A stretch of DNA of 64,000 nucleotides from Heterobilharzia americana (GCA_944470555.2 OX104130.1:72483160-72547159); one strand, 5' to 3'. Numbered from the stretch's first letter, positions 34,313 through 45,397 are shown. Notes: a model not told the origin generated them from the letters alone. A program made the numbers and translations.

Positions 34313-35218
34313 TTATTATTATTATTATTAGTCCCTTGGGTTCCTAATGCAACATAGGGCTTCACTAGCACGTCTACAATGCACTCTGTTCTCTGAAATC
34401 TTTTCAACCTGGCTCCACAATAGCCCACAACCTCTCATTTCCTCCTCACACACCACCTCCTCCATGTCACCCTCGTCATGGACGCCCAACTCGTCGCTTC
34501 CTACATGGGTTCCACTTGAAGGCCTTACCTGACGCGTGATGTCCCCAGTCGGACTTCTCAGTGTATGCCCAATCCATCTCCACTTCCTTCCAGTGCATAT
34601 TTGTTGAGCGATGGGTTCTTGGTTGGTTCGTTCCAAGGCCAGAGTTCCTTGTTGCTTATTCTCATTATTCTGTCCATCTGATCTTCAGTAGCGAGCCAGC
34701 GTAGGCAGTTGTTGATGAATGTCTGTAGTTTATTGGAAATCCATTTCGTGACGCGCCAAGTCTCTCAACCATACAGAAACACTCACTTAACGTTGGTGTT
34801 GAAAATCCGGATATTGCTCACGCTTCATGCTGAGTGCAGAAGATCTCCACACTGGTTTCAGGCTAATGAACGCCTGTCTTGCTTTTCCGATCCTGGCTGA
34901 CTTCGACATACTCGTCTGTGGGTGTGCCTCCTGTAGTTGAAACAGTGCTGCATTGCCTAGATAGGTGAAGGAGGTTACTTCCTTTAAGTGTCTCCCGTTG
35001 ATGGTGATTGGAGTTTGTTGTTGTTGTTGGAGTTGTTGGTGTGGTATCTTCATCACCTCTGTCTTCTCTATATTCATTTGAATGGTGTCCCGTCTTCGTT
35101 GCCCTGCTCTGCCTATTCTGTCAACTTGTTAGTTTTCACCTGTACATTTTCGAGTTTGTGTGACATCAGACACAAATCATCGTTGGCGAAATCCAAGTCT
35201 TCTAGGTTCTTTTCCACA
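34313..35218 (-). mobile_element. 5'-truncated RTE insertion with 13 bp TSD, recent
   Basis: The element covers the RTE 3' end from the LDFAND catalytic region to a short tail on the minus strand. GTCTAAAGAATTA is found at 34300-34312 and again at 35219-35231, abutting both ends. The sequence is almost identical to 28551-29450 in the right arm (constant offset 5779), with a few changes such as CAATAG for CAACAA near 34419. It carries the same inactivating changes as that copy. Confidence 0.93.
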
Positions 35219-35231
35219 GTCTAAAGAATTA

Positions 35232-35300
35232 GCAATCCAAAATTTCAAACTATCAGTATGCATTGAAAAGAAGCCTTTACAACCTCTTTCTTTAAATTAG
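35232..35300 (+). pseudogene. candidate host exon, continuation after the RTE insertion
   Basis: From the second TSD copy the frame of 34022-34312 continues as LAIQNFKLSVCIEKKPL to a TAG at 35298. A plausible donor, TCA|GTATGC, lies at 35255/35256, so the exon may end there. Confidence 0.38.
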
Positions 35301-35904
35301 CCAGCATACAGTATCGATCATTCCAGTCAATTCCTCTGTGAAGTAACTATTTTCTTTATTTTGTAGTCACATTCTGTTTATTTTCCTATTTAAAACGCCT
35401 ACAGACATCATGTGACTCTCCTTTGTCATACGGTTTGTATTGACCTTTAACGGGAGATTACTCTGAAGATATTCAATCCTTTCTACAATATATTTATGAA
35501 TGTACAGGTAAGGGATTGATTTCATCGAAGATATACAAATTTTCTTCTCTGTAATCATTTCCTTTCCTAATTGTTTGATTTCTTTTTTTAAGACTGCCTT
35601 AAAGTAAACCCTCTTCATGAACACTTGAAACAACTATCCTCAATACGTTCACAATTTCCATTGTGACATCAGTGAAGAAGACTCTTCTCAACGAATTTAT
35701 TCCTCAAGTTGTACATTCGTATATATGCGATATTTAAAGACTGTAACCCTTATAAACGGTTTGGAAGTCTTACGTAACTATTTTTGTTATCATTCGATCT
35801 TTACGTCATCAACTAGCAACGTTATTATGATTATAACCACCATTATTATTGCTTCAACCCCATTATTTAAGTTGGATCTACCTCATGGATTACGGTCTTT
35901 AAAT

Positions 35905-35986
<82 letters not shown>

Positions 35987-36682
35987 TGTACAGCTTGAGA
36001 ATAATTTCATTGAAGAGAGTCCTCTTCGCTGAATATCTCTGTTTTTGATATCCTCAATACGATAGACTCCTACTAGTGTGATCTTAGTTAATGCTATAAT
36101 ATAGATTGAGTAAAGTACTTAAATCTGTGATCGTAGATAAATTCCATTAGATAAAATACAGCGATCAGTGAAACAATAAAACGCTACATCAGCATATTCT
36201 TAAAGTTCCATTGTATTTAAGATGAAAGTAGAAAGTTGAAATCGTGTTGTTTTGTCGGTTTTCACACAAAAATGGATTATCGATTTATTCACATTAGAAC
36301 TATTTTCCAACAGAAATAATGTTTTTTACATACAATGATGAGAAAAGATAGACAAAATATGATGGTTCAGCTTGAATTCAGCAACTTTTATCAAACTGGG
36401 GTTACCATAAATGAGAAAGCATCAACTGTAATCGGTTATGATGATTGCCCTATAAGCAAATAAATATGTATCACACCGGGTAAATGTTTTTGATTGAAAC
36501 TATACTAATAAGTATAATATGCAATAGTTCCAAGAAAATCTCATTTTTGTCCTCATTTCTTATGACTTTTTATGGTTAGTGTATTCACCGCTTATCGTAT
36601 CCTTTACAAACACCTTCTGTTTTTTTCTGCATAGATCATTATCTATAAGGTTACATTACAACATATCCTCTTATAATATTAG
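35301..36682. other. AT-rich stretch, possible intron of the candidate host gene
   Basis: It contains an (AT)n microsatellite and two loosely similar blocks (about 35500-35680 and 35984-36070, both with GAATGTACAG, ATTTCAT.GAAGA and CCTCAATACG). The minus strand is open at 35367-35633 but is not recognised. Confidence 0.35.
35907..35983. repeat. (AT)n microsatellite
   Basis: About 38 AT units broken once by a C near 35949. Confidence 0.92.
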
Positions 36683-36891
36683 TTGTCTCTATGATAAGGC
36701 CGTGGTCCATTGATCGCACGGCCGAATTACCAGTTCACACCAGTAACCCAGTCTTAGAACGTATCAGTTATAGACTAGCTACCTTAGTGATAAACTCTTT
36801 GACTGCACCACTGAATGAACCAAGTACAAATTTCAAATGCAACATGATTCACCTAAACATCTCAGATTGTTCTATTGATGAGTACCATCAG
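36683..36891 (+). CDS. candidate internal host exon
   Basis: The frame is open between an acceptor-like ATATTAG (AG at 36681-36682) and a strong donor CATCAG|GTATGA at 36891/36892. It reads MIRPWSIDRTAELPV, then YRLATLVINSLTAPLNE, then MIHLNISDCSIDEYHQ. The exon is 209 nt, enters with two bases of a codon and leaves in phase 0. The following candidate exon can be entered in phase 0. The preceding candidate at 34.0-35.3 kb does not match its entry phase, so a further exon or a different gene is needed. Product unknown. Confidence 0.4.
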
Positions 36892-37059
36892 GTATGAAAT
36901 AAGGTTCACTTGAGGCTTCCTTTCGACTAACTTCTAATGTGTACCACTTAACAAAGTGTTCCACAATGTTGCAGTTTATTTGTCAAATTATACACTTGAT
37001 TGAAAGACTTTGAAAGGTGTTTATGACTTTCTAAGCAATTTGATTATTATCTAGTGAAG

Positions 37060-37236
37060 AATTTGTGTAGCCTTTATAGTCGATTAAGATACCAAAAGGC
37101 CGGAACACAAGGAAAAGTAATTCTGCAAAAATTTGAAAGCATTAAAGCGAATGTGATGTTTGAAATGGTACTTTTCAATCGAAATGTCAAGAGGGAATTT
37201 TATTGTATATTTTCAAAACTTATAGAATTGGAATGA
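37060..37236 (+). CDS. candidate terminal host exon with poly(A) signal
   Basis: After AG at about 37058-37059 the frame reads NLCSLYSRLRYQKAGTQ, then VILQKFESIKANVMF, and ends ...LIELE and TGA at 37234. An AATAAA lies at 37271-37276, 35 bases past the stop. Entry in phase 0 fits the donor of the exon ending at 36891, with an intron of about 165 nt. No family recognised. The full-length RTE element begins about 190 bp downstream. Confidence 0.38.
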   Translation, partial: NLCSLYSRLRYQKAGTQGKVILQKFESIKANVMFEMVLFNRNVKREFYCIFSKLIELE

Positions 37237-37671
37237 CATTCGGTAACTGTCGCCCAAGTTTACTACAAGCAATAAAATTATCAAAGCTGAATGGATTCAC
37301 AATGATGACGTTTTACAGTTTAATAATGTTAGCGGAAGATGCTACATCTTTTGTTCAGTCGTCATTATTTTAATAGTTGTTCCACGCAACATCTGATAAT
37401 TTTAGTTATCTTTACCATGTAAAACCTCGCCTGGTTAACTAGTTTACTAGTTACTAGCCGGTCCTAAGCCCGGGTAAAGAGGGAAGGTTGGGCATAGGGC
37501 TAGCAACCCTACCCCGTAAAACAAATCTAACCGCTAAAGAAACTTCAAAGCACAAACAAAATATAAAAAATGAAAACAAACTTATTCCCCGCTGGAATCG
37601 GAGAGGCGAAATGACGCCAGTTGGTGAAAGCCTTCGGGAAGCCAATTGGCCGATGTGTCTTCTCTCTCTCG

Positions 37672-38718
37672 ATGAAAGCGAAAGTAAACGTGGGGACATG
37701 GAATGTCCGCACGATGTTTGAACCCAGTAAGGCAGCCCAGATTGCAAGGGAGATGAGAAGGTATAACATCGAAGTGCTTGGGATTTGCGAAAGCAGATGG
37801 AATGGGAGTGGACTCTCCAAACTGTCAACTGGAGAATCAATAATCTACTCCGGTCACCCAGACGCCAACCACGAGCACACTGAGGGAGTGGCTATCATGA
37901 TGTCCTCAAGAGCATCGAAGGCTCTCATGCAGTGGGAACCAATCTCCTCCAGGATCATGACAGCAAGATTCAACTCAAAAGGAAGAAAGGTCACAATCAT
38001 ACAATGTTATGCACCTACAAATAATGCAGAGCAAGAGAAAAAGGAGGATTTCTACAGACAACTTCAATCAACACTGGACAAGACGTCAGTTGGCGATATC
38101 AAAATTCTGATGGGCGACATGAATGCCAAACTGGGAGGGGACAACACGGGAAGAGAACTAACCATGGGTCGAGAGGCACTAGGTGAAATGAATGAGAATG
38201 GAGAATTGTTTGCAGAATTCTGCGCATTCAACGATTTGGTGATTGGAGGCAGTGTGTTCAGGCACAAAGATATCCACAAAGCGACATGGATTTCACCAGA
38301 TGGACACACTAAAAATCAAATCGACTTTATCTCAATCTCAAGAAAATGGAGACGCAGTCTACTTAACACAAGGTCAAGAAGAGGAGCAGATGTAGGTTCA
38401 GACCACTACCTAGTGCAAGGAACCTTCCAAATCAAGTTAAAAGCCTTCAAGGAAGCTGGTGATAGACCTCAATTCAAGTACAACACTCGGAAACTGAAGG
38501 ATGAAACTACAAAGGAGATCTTCAAGGCAGCCATCAAGACAAAATGGGAGACATCGAGCAACATCCCTGAAGAAACCTGTGTGGAAGAACACTGGAAGTC
38601 TTTGAAAGCTATGTGGAAAGAAACCTGCACAACAGTATTAGGAAGGAAGAAGGTGGAAGACAAGGAATGGATCTCGACGGATACCTGGAAGCTGATAGAG
38701 GAGAGGAGGAGGTGGTGA
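37672..38718 (+). pseudogene. RTE endonuclease domain, intact to first frameshift
   Basis: ATG at 37672 begins MKAKVNVGTWNVRTMFEP, and I prefer it to the upstream TTG in the same frame. Endonuclease boxes follow in order: GICESRW (about residue 40), VTIIQCYAPTN (about 105), ILMGDMNAKLG (about 145), WISPDGHTKNQIDFISI (about 205) and VGSDHYLVQG (about 245), all catalytic residues of an AP-endonuclease-like fold present. The linker ends in TDTWKLIEERRRW and a TGA. In the family the text goes on as LIEER plus a KQKINQC stretch, which is here in another frame. Confidence 0.88.
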
Positions 38719-39698
38719 AGCAGAAGATAAACCAGTGCAAGGATGCTCAACGACAAGAGGAACTGAGCACAATGTATAAAACACTGGACAAAGAAGTGAA
38801 GAAGAGTGCACGCAAAGACAAAAGACACTTCTACGAAACACTGGCAAGTGAAGCAGAACAGGCTGCAGGTAAGAGAGACCTGACGACATTGTATCAAATA
38901 ACCAGGTTGCTATCAGGGAAGAGACCAACACAGATGAAACCAATAAAAGATGAAGAAGGAAATTTAATTACAAAAGAAGAGAAACAGAGGAAACGATGGG
39001 CCGACCACTTCAAGAAGCTCTTGAATCGACCACCACCTGCACTTCGTCCAGAAATACCACCTGCAGCCGCTGAACTACAAGTGAACATTAATCCCCCAAC
39101 GAAAATGGAAGTCCTGAACGCCATAAAGCTACTGAAATGCGGGAAAGCAGCAGGACCAGATGGAATACCGCCAGAAGCACTGAGAACAGATGCAGAGACA
39201 ACAGCGGACATGCTCACACCACTATTGCAGAAGGTGTGGAAGGAAGAGAAGGTACCTGACGATTGGAAGAAGGGTTACCTTGTCAAACTGCCGAAGAAGG
39301 GAGACCTCAGTGCTTGCAAGAACTGGCGCGGAATCACTCTCCTGTCCACCCCAAGTAAAATATTAAGCCGCATCATCCTGGAGAGGCTAAGGGATGCACT
39401 GGATTCAAAACTACGACCGGAACAGGCAGGCTTCAGGAAGTACAAATCATGTGCAGACCAAATTGCAACGCTTCGTATCATCATAGAACAGAGCATAGAA
39501 TGGCAATCACCTCTCCACCTCAACTTCATCGACTTTGAGAAGGCCTTTGACAGCGTCGACCGAGAAGTAATTTGGAAACTGCTTCAATACTACGGAGTAC
39601 CGCAAACCTTTATCCGCCTCATTCAACAACTATATGAAGATGCCACATGCCAAGTAATCCACAATGGGAAGCTCAGTGATGCCTTTGAAGTGAAGTGA
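38700..39698 (+). pseudogene. RTE reverse transcriptase, first half (motifs 0 to A)
   Basis: This frame carries VVKQKINQCKDAQRQEEL, a basic linker, PTKMEVLNAIKLLKCG, AAGPDGIPPEAL, LVKLPKKGDLSACKNWRG, ITLLSTPSKILSRIILERL, LRPEQAGFRKYKSC and motif A FIDFEKAFDSVDREVIW, with the first catalytic aspartate. It stops at SDAFEVK, TGA, because a GTGAA unit is doubled. It is the middle third of the single protein of the element, not a separate gene. Confidence 0.88.
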
Positions 39699-40501
39699 AG
39701 ACAGGAGTGAAACAAGGTTGCCTACTATCCCCCATGATATTCTTGATTGTGGTGGACTGGATCATGCAGCAAACAGTAGGCAGCGAGAAGAGGGGGATAC
39801 ACTGGACGACGGAAAAGAACCTAGAAGACTTGGATTTCGCCGATGACTTATGCCTAATGTCACACAAACTTGAAGATCTGCAGGCAAAAACTAACAAGTT
39901 GATAGAAGAGGCAGCGAAGACGGGACTTCAGGTGAATATAGAGAAGACAGAAGTGATGAAGATACCGCACCACCACCATCAACAACAACAACAACAAACT
40001 CCAATCACTGTCAACGGGAGAAACTTAAAGGAAGTAACCTCCTTCACTTATCTAGGAAGCACTGTTTCAACTACAGGCGGGACGGACGAGGACGTCAAAG
40101 TCAGAATCGGAAAAGCAAGACAGGCGTTCATTAGCCTGAAACCAGTGTGGAGATCTTCTGCACTCAGCATGCGGAACAAGATACGGATTTTCAACACCAA
40201 CGTCAAGTCAGTGCTCTTGTATGGCTCAGAGACTTGGCGCGTCACGAAAGGTATTTCCAATAAACTACAGACATTCATCAACAACTGCTTACGCTCGCTG
40301 CTGAAGATCAGATGGCCAGAAAAAATAAGCAACAAGGAACTCTGGGAACGAACCAACCAAGAACCTATCACGCAACAAATATGCAGGAAGAAGTGGAGAT
40401 GGATTGGCCATGCACTGAGAAGGCCGACTGAGGACATCACGCGTCAGGCCAGCTCGAGTGGAATCCCCATGGGAAGCGACGAGTTGGACGTCCGAGGGTG
40501 A
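39695..40501 (+). pseudogene. RTE reverse transcriptase, second half (motifs B to E)
   Basis: The frame begins at the duplicated GTGAA and has KTGVKQGCLLSPMIF (motif B), LEDLDFADDLCLMSHKLED (motif C with both aspartates), TGLQVNIEKTEVMKI (motif D), FTYLGSTVSTTGG (motif E) and SVLLYGSETWRVTKG in the thumb, then KKWRWIGHALRRPTEDIT. A QQQ-rich loop is present at about 39975-40000. It ends early at DELDVRG because of the AG insertion near 40451. Confidence 0.88.
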
Positions 40502-40638
40502 CATGGAGGAGGTCGTGCGAGGAGGAAATGAGAGGCTGTGGGCTGTCGTGGAACCAGGTTCAAAAGATCTCAGAGAACAGAGGTCACTGGAGGCGTGCTA
40601 CTGAAGCCCTATGTTCCACTAGGAACCCAAGGGACTAA
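40453..40638 (+). pseudogene. RTE protein C-terminal tail in a third frame
   Basis: From LEWNPHGKRRVGRPRVTW to LCSTRNPRD and TAA, 61 residues. The same tail is in frame with WIGHALRRP in relatives, so an AG insertion separates them here. This tail is the most widely kept part of the family in the window. Confidence 0.85.
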
Positions 40639-40672
40639 TAATAATAATAATAATAATAATTTACCATGTAAA

Positions 40673-41880
40673 CAATCTGTAACTATTCATTCCCATTATA
40701 AGCACTTTGTAATCAAATAATAACACCATTTATAAAGTAGGTGGACCGTTTCTTAAGAATTTGGTTGAGATATCTTATTGTTGAGAGGAAAACAGGCCAC
40801 ATGCTGCACAAAACGAGATAGATATTTTAAGATTACATTGAATACAGAAACATCATTCATGACAGATATCCTAGTTACTTTCCAAAGAAGGAATTTTATA
40901 GATCTGACCAATAAGCAATCATCTTTCTGACTGACTACATTCTTTTGACCTTCAGTAGGTAATTTTGTCGACCAATGAAAGTCATCTTCACTTAAATGCT
41001 ATTTTTTAGGTTCAAATGATTACATTTTGTTAATATATTATTTTGACATATATATATTCGAAGTTGACAGTAGAAATAAAACTAGTCATTTACTGTGTGC
41101 CCTCTGTGGAATGCAACCGTTTTTTCGACAAATACGTAAGCAACCCTTACCCCTCACTGTATTCAATAGATTGAAGAGGAAAACAAACTGGTTTAAGTAA
41201 AATCACTGAAATAAATAATAAATATCCTGAAATTTAGACCAGTTTTACTGGATTTTAGTAGAGGTGCTTAGATCTAGATGGCAGTATAACTCTATGTTTG
41301 AGTAATGGAATAAGCCAATTATGTGGAAGCTTTTATAAACAATCTGGCAGAAGTTCCCATTAGATCCTTGGTTTAATGATATTATACTATCTCATGAATT
41401 GATAGTAACTGGAAAACTTGAAACATCAAATTGCATTCAAATGGTTGTAGATGAATGTTGAGGTGTTCACATCAAGCCCTGATTATCCTTAGCTCAATCC
41501 TATATTCTGTCATCAGTGGATGTTGCCATAGATTCCTAAAACATGATAATATAGATCTCAAGTACTTCTCAGTTCTCAGTATTCTTCCCTCTTTGATGCG
41601 GCATGGTGAAAATTGCTTTGAAACTAATGCAGTGCACCGCTAACTTAGATGAACACGGAGAAAATACTTAAGGTATCCAGAATAATTTGAATTTGGAAGT
41701 AAATCTACACTAAGTAATTTTACAAATAACACTTAGACAAGAGGATCAGTTGTAGTGCTTGAATGAGAGCGGAAATCAAGGAAAGTAATACTGTATAGTG
41801 AAATGATTATTTATAAGGAGAGCACATACACAGAGGAATAATAAAACAAAACCAGCTTTTCATGGCGTCATTTGAAGGGA
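40673..41880. other. AT-rich spacer, nothing recognised
   Basis: No gene, RNA or repeat could be supported in this 1.2 kb. Confidence 0.42.
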
Positions 41881-41884
41881 AATT

Positions 41885-42280
41885 GAAAACTTGTGAACAC
41901 TGGATGGATATTTCGTCCCCATTTGAGACTTCTTAGCAGTGCGCAGTTGAATTACTCTCCGTTTCTCGCTAGTTACTTACCTCCTGATGGATTTACCTTA
42001 GTTGTAATGAACAGCCATGACCTAAGGGTCTGTCGAAGTTGGATTTGGTGCCAAATACTCACTGATGGTACTCGCTGATGATCACACTGAATTTTAGATT
42101 GATAGAAGCTGGAAAATGTGAAACATTGCCTGAGATCTGATGATCCTAGACTAAAGACATGACGGGGTCTTGAGTGCACAGTTTCTTATGGTTAATACAC
42201 TAGAAGAAGAAAGCTTTCCAGTACTTGAAGGTTTCCAGTGATTTTCTAGTTGATATCAGTCAAAACTTTGAAGTCAGCTG
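41885..42280. mobile_element. degenerate head-to-head pair of Sm-alpha-like SINE fragments
   Basis: The reverse complement of 41893-41948 reads GCGCACTGCTAAGAAGTCTC, a short loop and GGGGACGAAATATCCATCCAGTG, a decayed hammerhead region with perfect stem I. The plus strand at 42160-42260 has CTTGAGTGCAC and AGGTTTCCAGTGATTTTC, the 3' half of a second copy in the other orientation. Confidence 0.5.
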
Positions 42281-42574
42281 ACCTTCAAAAACTTCATTAG
42301 ACTTGAAAGTGAACTGTGGGGGTTATTTGTAAGCCAAAAGCAATTACCAATGCAACCTGTGACATGCATTTTCCTGACTCAACATCTGTCAAATAGATGT
42401 ATGAAAACAGGCTGATAACGTTCGCTGAATAAACGATGTTGGATTATATAGGCGTATGCTTGATTACTCTGGCAGCATCAATATCTCATGATAAACGAGA
42501 TAGGGATTTTTGTACGAAGAAATATATCTATTCGACGACTTTATTTTTAAGTTAGTATTCATCATGAACTACTA

Positions 42575-42905
42575 TGCTTTGAGATGGATATCCCAAAATT
42601 GTATCGAATCATCACCTGTGGAGTCAACCAGTCAGAAGTGAAGCGGATGTCAACTGAAGACTTTGATGGATAGTCAGGTTATATCGCGAATTGATAGAAA
42701 TAGGAAACTGTGAACCATTGAACTTTGACTCATGAGCTGAATGATTAAAGTGCTCGCCGTGAAACTTAAAAGTTCTAAGTTCGATTCCTCGGTGGTCACG
42801 GGTATACACTGCTGAGGAGTCCCTTACTAGAAAGAAGCAGCAGTCCAGTGCTCGCAAGTTTCCAATTTTCTCCCATCTCATACCATTCCATGATGAATGC
42901 TACCT
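42575..42905 (+). mobile_element. Sm-alpha-like tRNA-derived SINE with degenerate hammerhead
   Basis: The unit shows GAGATGGATATC at its start, an A-box-like TGAGCTGAATGATTAAAG near 42737, a good B-box-like AAGTTCGATTCCTCGG near 42777, then CACTGCTGAGGAGTCCC with the second hammerhead half changed to AGAAAGAAGCAG. The core CTGAGGA is intact but stem II cannot form and the GAAA box is GAAG, so the ribozyme is dead. Confidence 0.65.
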
Positions 42906-43314
42906 TAAACATAAAATGCCAATTAACTTCGAAATGTAATAAATTTATTATCAAGGTGCACAGTTGTATTTACCATTGGTTGCAAGTTAAAAATTTTCTC
43001 TATCAGAATGAACATGATCATTTTGTATGTGCGTATCTATGCGTGAGGTGGTGGTCGGTTTAAGCAGAAACAATGTAAATAAATCTTATTTCACAGTAAT
43101 TTGTGACGTAATTCACTGTTTCATGTGAATATTTCCTGTTGCCTATAATCTCATTTCCACCGAATAGTAATCAATATTTTTTTCAAATTAAAAGGTTTTT
43201 TCTTTGCATTTCACAAGATGTTACTTGACCTAAACACACGAACCTATAGGTTTTCTACTGTCATTATCAAAATAATCTAGTTTCATGTTTGTTTTCTTCT
43301 TGAATAAACACTCA

Positions 43315-43497
43315 ATGAACACTGATAGGTTAACGTATTCTGTCTCACTTCTGTTGGCCTTGATCACCTGTTCTGTCTCATCTAGATTTTATGATAGCCT
43401 TCCTCTTTCAGCGTACAGACAAAACCAAGATGTATTATGTGAGCTACTCCATATAAAAGTGTATGATAATCATTCAGTGTCACGTAATAAGTACTGA
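43315..43497 (+). CDS. candidate short secreted peptide or first exon
   Basis: From ATG at 43315 the frame reads MNTDRLTYSVSLLLALIT, with a typical signal peptide pattern (hydrophobic core YSVSLLLALITCSVSS, likely cut before RFYDS), then LPLSAYRQNQDVLCELLHI, ending NKY and TGA at 43495. An in-frame upstream ATG at 43285 would put extra residues before the signal. A donor-like CAC|GTAATAAG at about 43483 could make it a first exon, as is usual for small secreted schistosome proteins. No family recognised. Confidence 0.35.
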   Translation: MNTDRLTYSVSLLLALITCSVSSRFYDSLPLSAYRQNQDVLCELLHIKVYDNHSVSRNKY

Positions 43498-43499
43498 TA

Positions 43500-44127
43500 A
43501 GGTAACAAGTTTCTGCAGATTCAGTCAGTCAGTCAGTTTGTCAGTCAATATCAATTTTTCTCCAACGTAAACCCAAATTCACTGATATTTCTAGAAGAAA
43601 CAGAAGGTAATAAGACATGCGTAATACATATCCTAACCACCTTAGTTGATGACTAACTTCTTTTGCGTAAAACTACAGATCTGAATTCTACGTTAATAAG
43701 ATGCTGATTTTACGACGTACGGCCATTACTACAAGGACACTGGTAGTTGAGCATCTAAATCCACTTCATATCACTCACCTTTAATGACTGTGTTTCACAG
43801 GTAAAGAATCGAAAAGAAGCAACTGGTCAGAACCTTAATCGGCAATCGAATATTTCGCTGACGTCATAAGTGGAAAAAGCTAGTCAAAGGTAATCGGACC
43901 TTTTACATCTGTAATGAGATCTTGTTAGTTGCCGAAGCGGCTTATCGAACTTTCCAAGAAAGTGAAGTAGTCAAAGAGATAAACAGCTTTACTAGATAAG
44001 GCCCTAACATAAACCATTTGTGAAGGAATAGGAAGTCAGCAAATATCGCAATGAAATGTCTGCCATATTACCTATCAAAAGTCTACATATTTAAACTTTA
44101 CAATCCCACTATCATGAATGAATTTAA
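43500..44127. other. spacer, nothing recognised
   Basis: Mixed AT-rich DNA with a (CAGT)n-like run at about 43521-43546. No gene seen. Confidence 0.4.
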
Positions 44128-44269
44128 GAGAGACTTTAAAGGCTATCCTTGCAACTGATGAACCAACCAATCACGTACCTCTATTTGATAAAGAATTGTC
44201 TTACTAGTTAAAGTACCACAACTTAGTTGATTATTTCGGCAGTTGCTTAACTAGCCTTTAAAGTCACTC
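44128..44269. mobile_element. MITE-like element with terminal inverted repeats, copy 1
   Basis: A 142 bp unit starts GAGAGACTTTAAAGGCTA and ends with the reverse complement of GAGTGACTTTAAAGGCTA. The inverted ends agree at 24 of 30 positions, including GCAACTG at the inner edge. It has no coding capacity. No target duplication was seen clearly. Confidence 0.65.
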
Positions 44270-44277
44270 GAATATAA

Positions 44278-44409
44278 TGACCACCTTGTCAACGACTTAA
44301 ATAATTATTTAGTTTTCTTCATTTTGGCTAGAAAGGCAGATTTTCATTTTATAAAAAGAAGTCCAATTAGTAATTGTGATTGTTGCTAAGGTGGTCTTTA
44401 GGGTCACCC
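44278..44409. mobile_element. MITE-like element, copy 2, degraded ends
   Basis: GACCACCTTGTCAACGA at the left faces GTTGCTAAGGTGGTCTTTAGGGTCACCC at the right as inverted repeats. The interior GGCAGATTTTCATTTTAT and AAGTCCAATTAGTAAT matches the reverse complement of copy 3. The left outer end is damaged or overlaps copy 1. Confidence 0.55.
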
Positions 44410-45397
44410 AGCTATCATATTACTATACTGGATACATAAACTCACCTCTTTATAATGTTACCATTAGATTCAATTGAATAATTCCAAGTGAGTTACTTTA
44501 CGTTGCTTATTTTCCACCTTCAAAAGTTGTCGTGTCTATCAATTCAAACCTACACATTTTCGATGGAATCAGACGATATACAGCGACAACATAAAGCATC
44601 ATAATATCATTCATATCTTGATCTCTTCATAGAGTTGTCATGTCTACCTTGTTTTTTTTAAATATCATATGCCATCAGTATATATTCAAGGTAAAACTAG
44701 TTTTCAATGTTTATGTGATATAAATTTGAGGTGTGAGATAACGATAACCTTCTACGATATGACTTTTTGTAGTTTTCCAAGTGGATATGGCTACTGTTAA
44801 CAATGCCAATTTAGTAGAATCAATATAGGGAAACAGGAATGCAGAAAAAGAAAGCAGTTGTTTTAGTATACCACAGTCGTGTGAAGCTCTAATATGGGCA
44901 TCACAGTTTAAATGACTCATATAAGGAGAATAGAACTATGAAATATTTCCCGTGTACACGTTTTGTAAATCTCTACCAGTGGTTTAATATAGCTTGAAGT
45001 ATGTATATGTGGACGCCTGTACAATATAATCTTTAGATTTCACCCTAATGACCGCTCAGTTTCTCAAAAATGTAAAACGAAGCAATCTTACAGAAGCTGT
45101 ATGTACAACGTCAACATAATACAAGGTTTATGTTTATTACCATGACCTTGGCTGTTTCAGGCCTACTAAATTTGAATCCTATTGGATTTTTCATCTTTTC
45201 AACTAACCTGACACTAACAAGTTGGTTCAAACAGTTTTCGCCGAAATTTTGAAGTAAAACGCTTGGTTGAAAAAGGCTTCAAACCTATAAAGCATTTTAT
45301 GAAGATTTTGTCACTCTTTCTGGACACTATAAGTTTTTATGCTGTAGTTCACTACCGAATTCACTAAAAACGTAGTTCAACTTGAATTTGATGTCTG
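44410..45397. other. spacer, nothing firmly recognised
   Basis: A 69-codon minus-strand frame (44920-44711, MSHLNCDAHIRASHD) is open but has no recognised homology and no good splice signals. Confidence 0.35.

Larger units (their letters stand above)
37424..40659 (+). mobile_element. full-length RTE (SR2-like) retrotransposon with 13 bp TSD, nearly intact
   Basis: The element runs from ACCTCGCCTGG to a (TAA)n tail of about 8 units and is flanked by TTTACCATGTAAA at 37411-37423 and 40660-40672. It has a leader of about 250 bp, then one coding region for an endonuclease followed by RT and a C-terminal tail. It would reverse transcribe its RNA at a nicked target in the nucleus. Only three frame lesions are seen: a G-rich tract near 38700, a GTGAA duplication near 39690 and an AG insertion near 40451. 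The clean TSD and low damage point to recent insertion. The RTE clade is assigned from motifs and the short repeat tail; naming it SR2 itself is inference. Confidence 0.92.

Noticed and set aside
39683..39706. Programmed ribosomal frameshift at the GTGAA repeat
   Set aside because: No slippery heptamer or clear downstream structure was seen, and one-unit copies read through in one frame. Replication slippage is simpler.
44711..44920. Minus-strand frame MSHLNCDAHIRASHD as an RT fragment
   Set aside because: A faint likeness to CR1-like C-terminal regions was noticed but no ordered motifs could be found.
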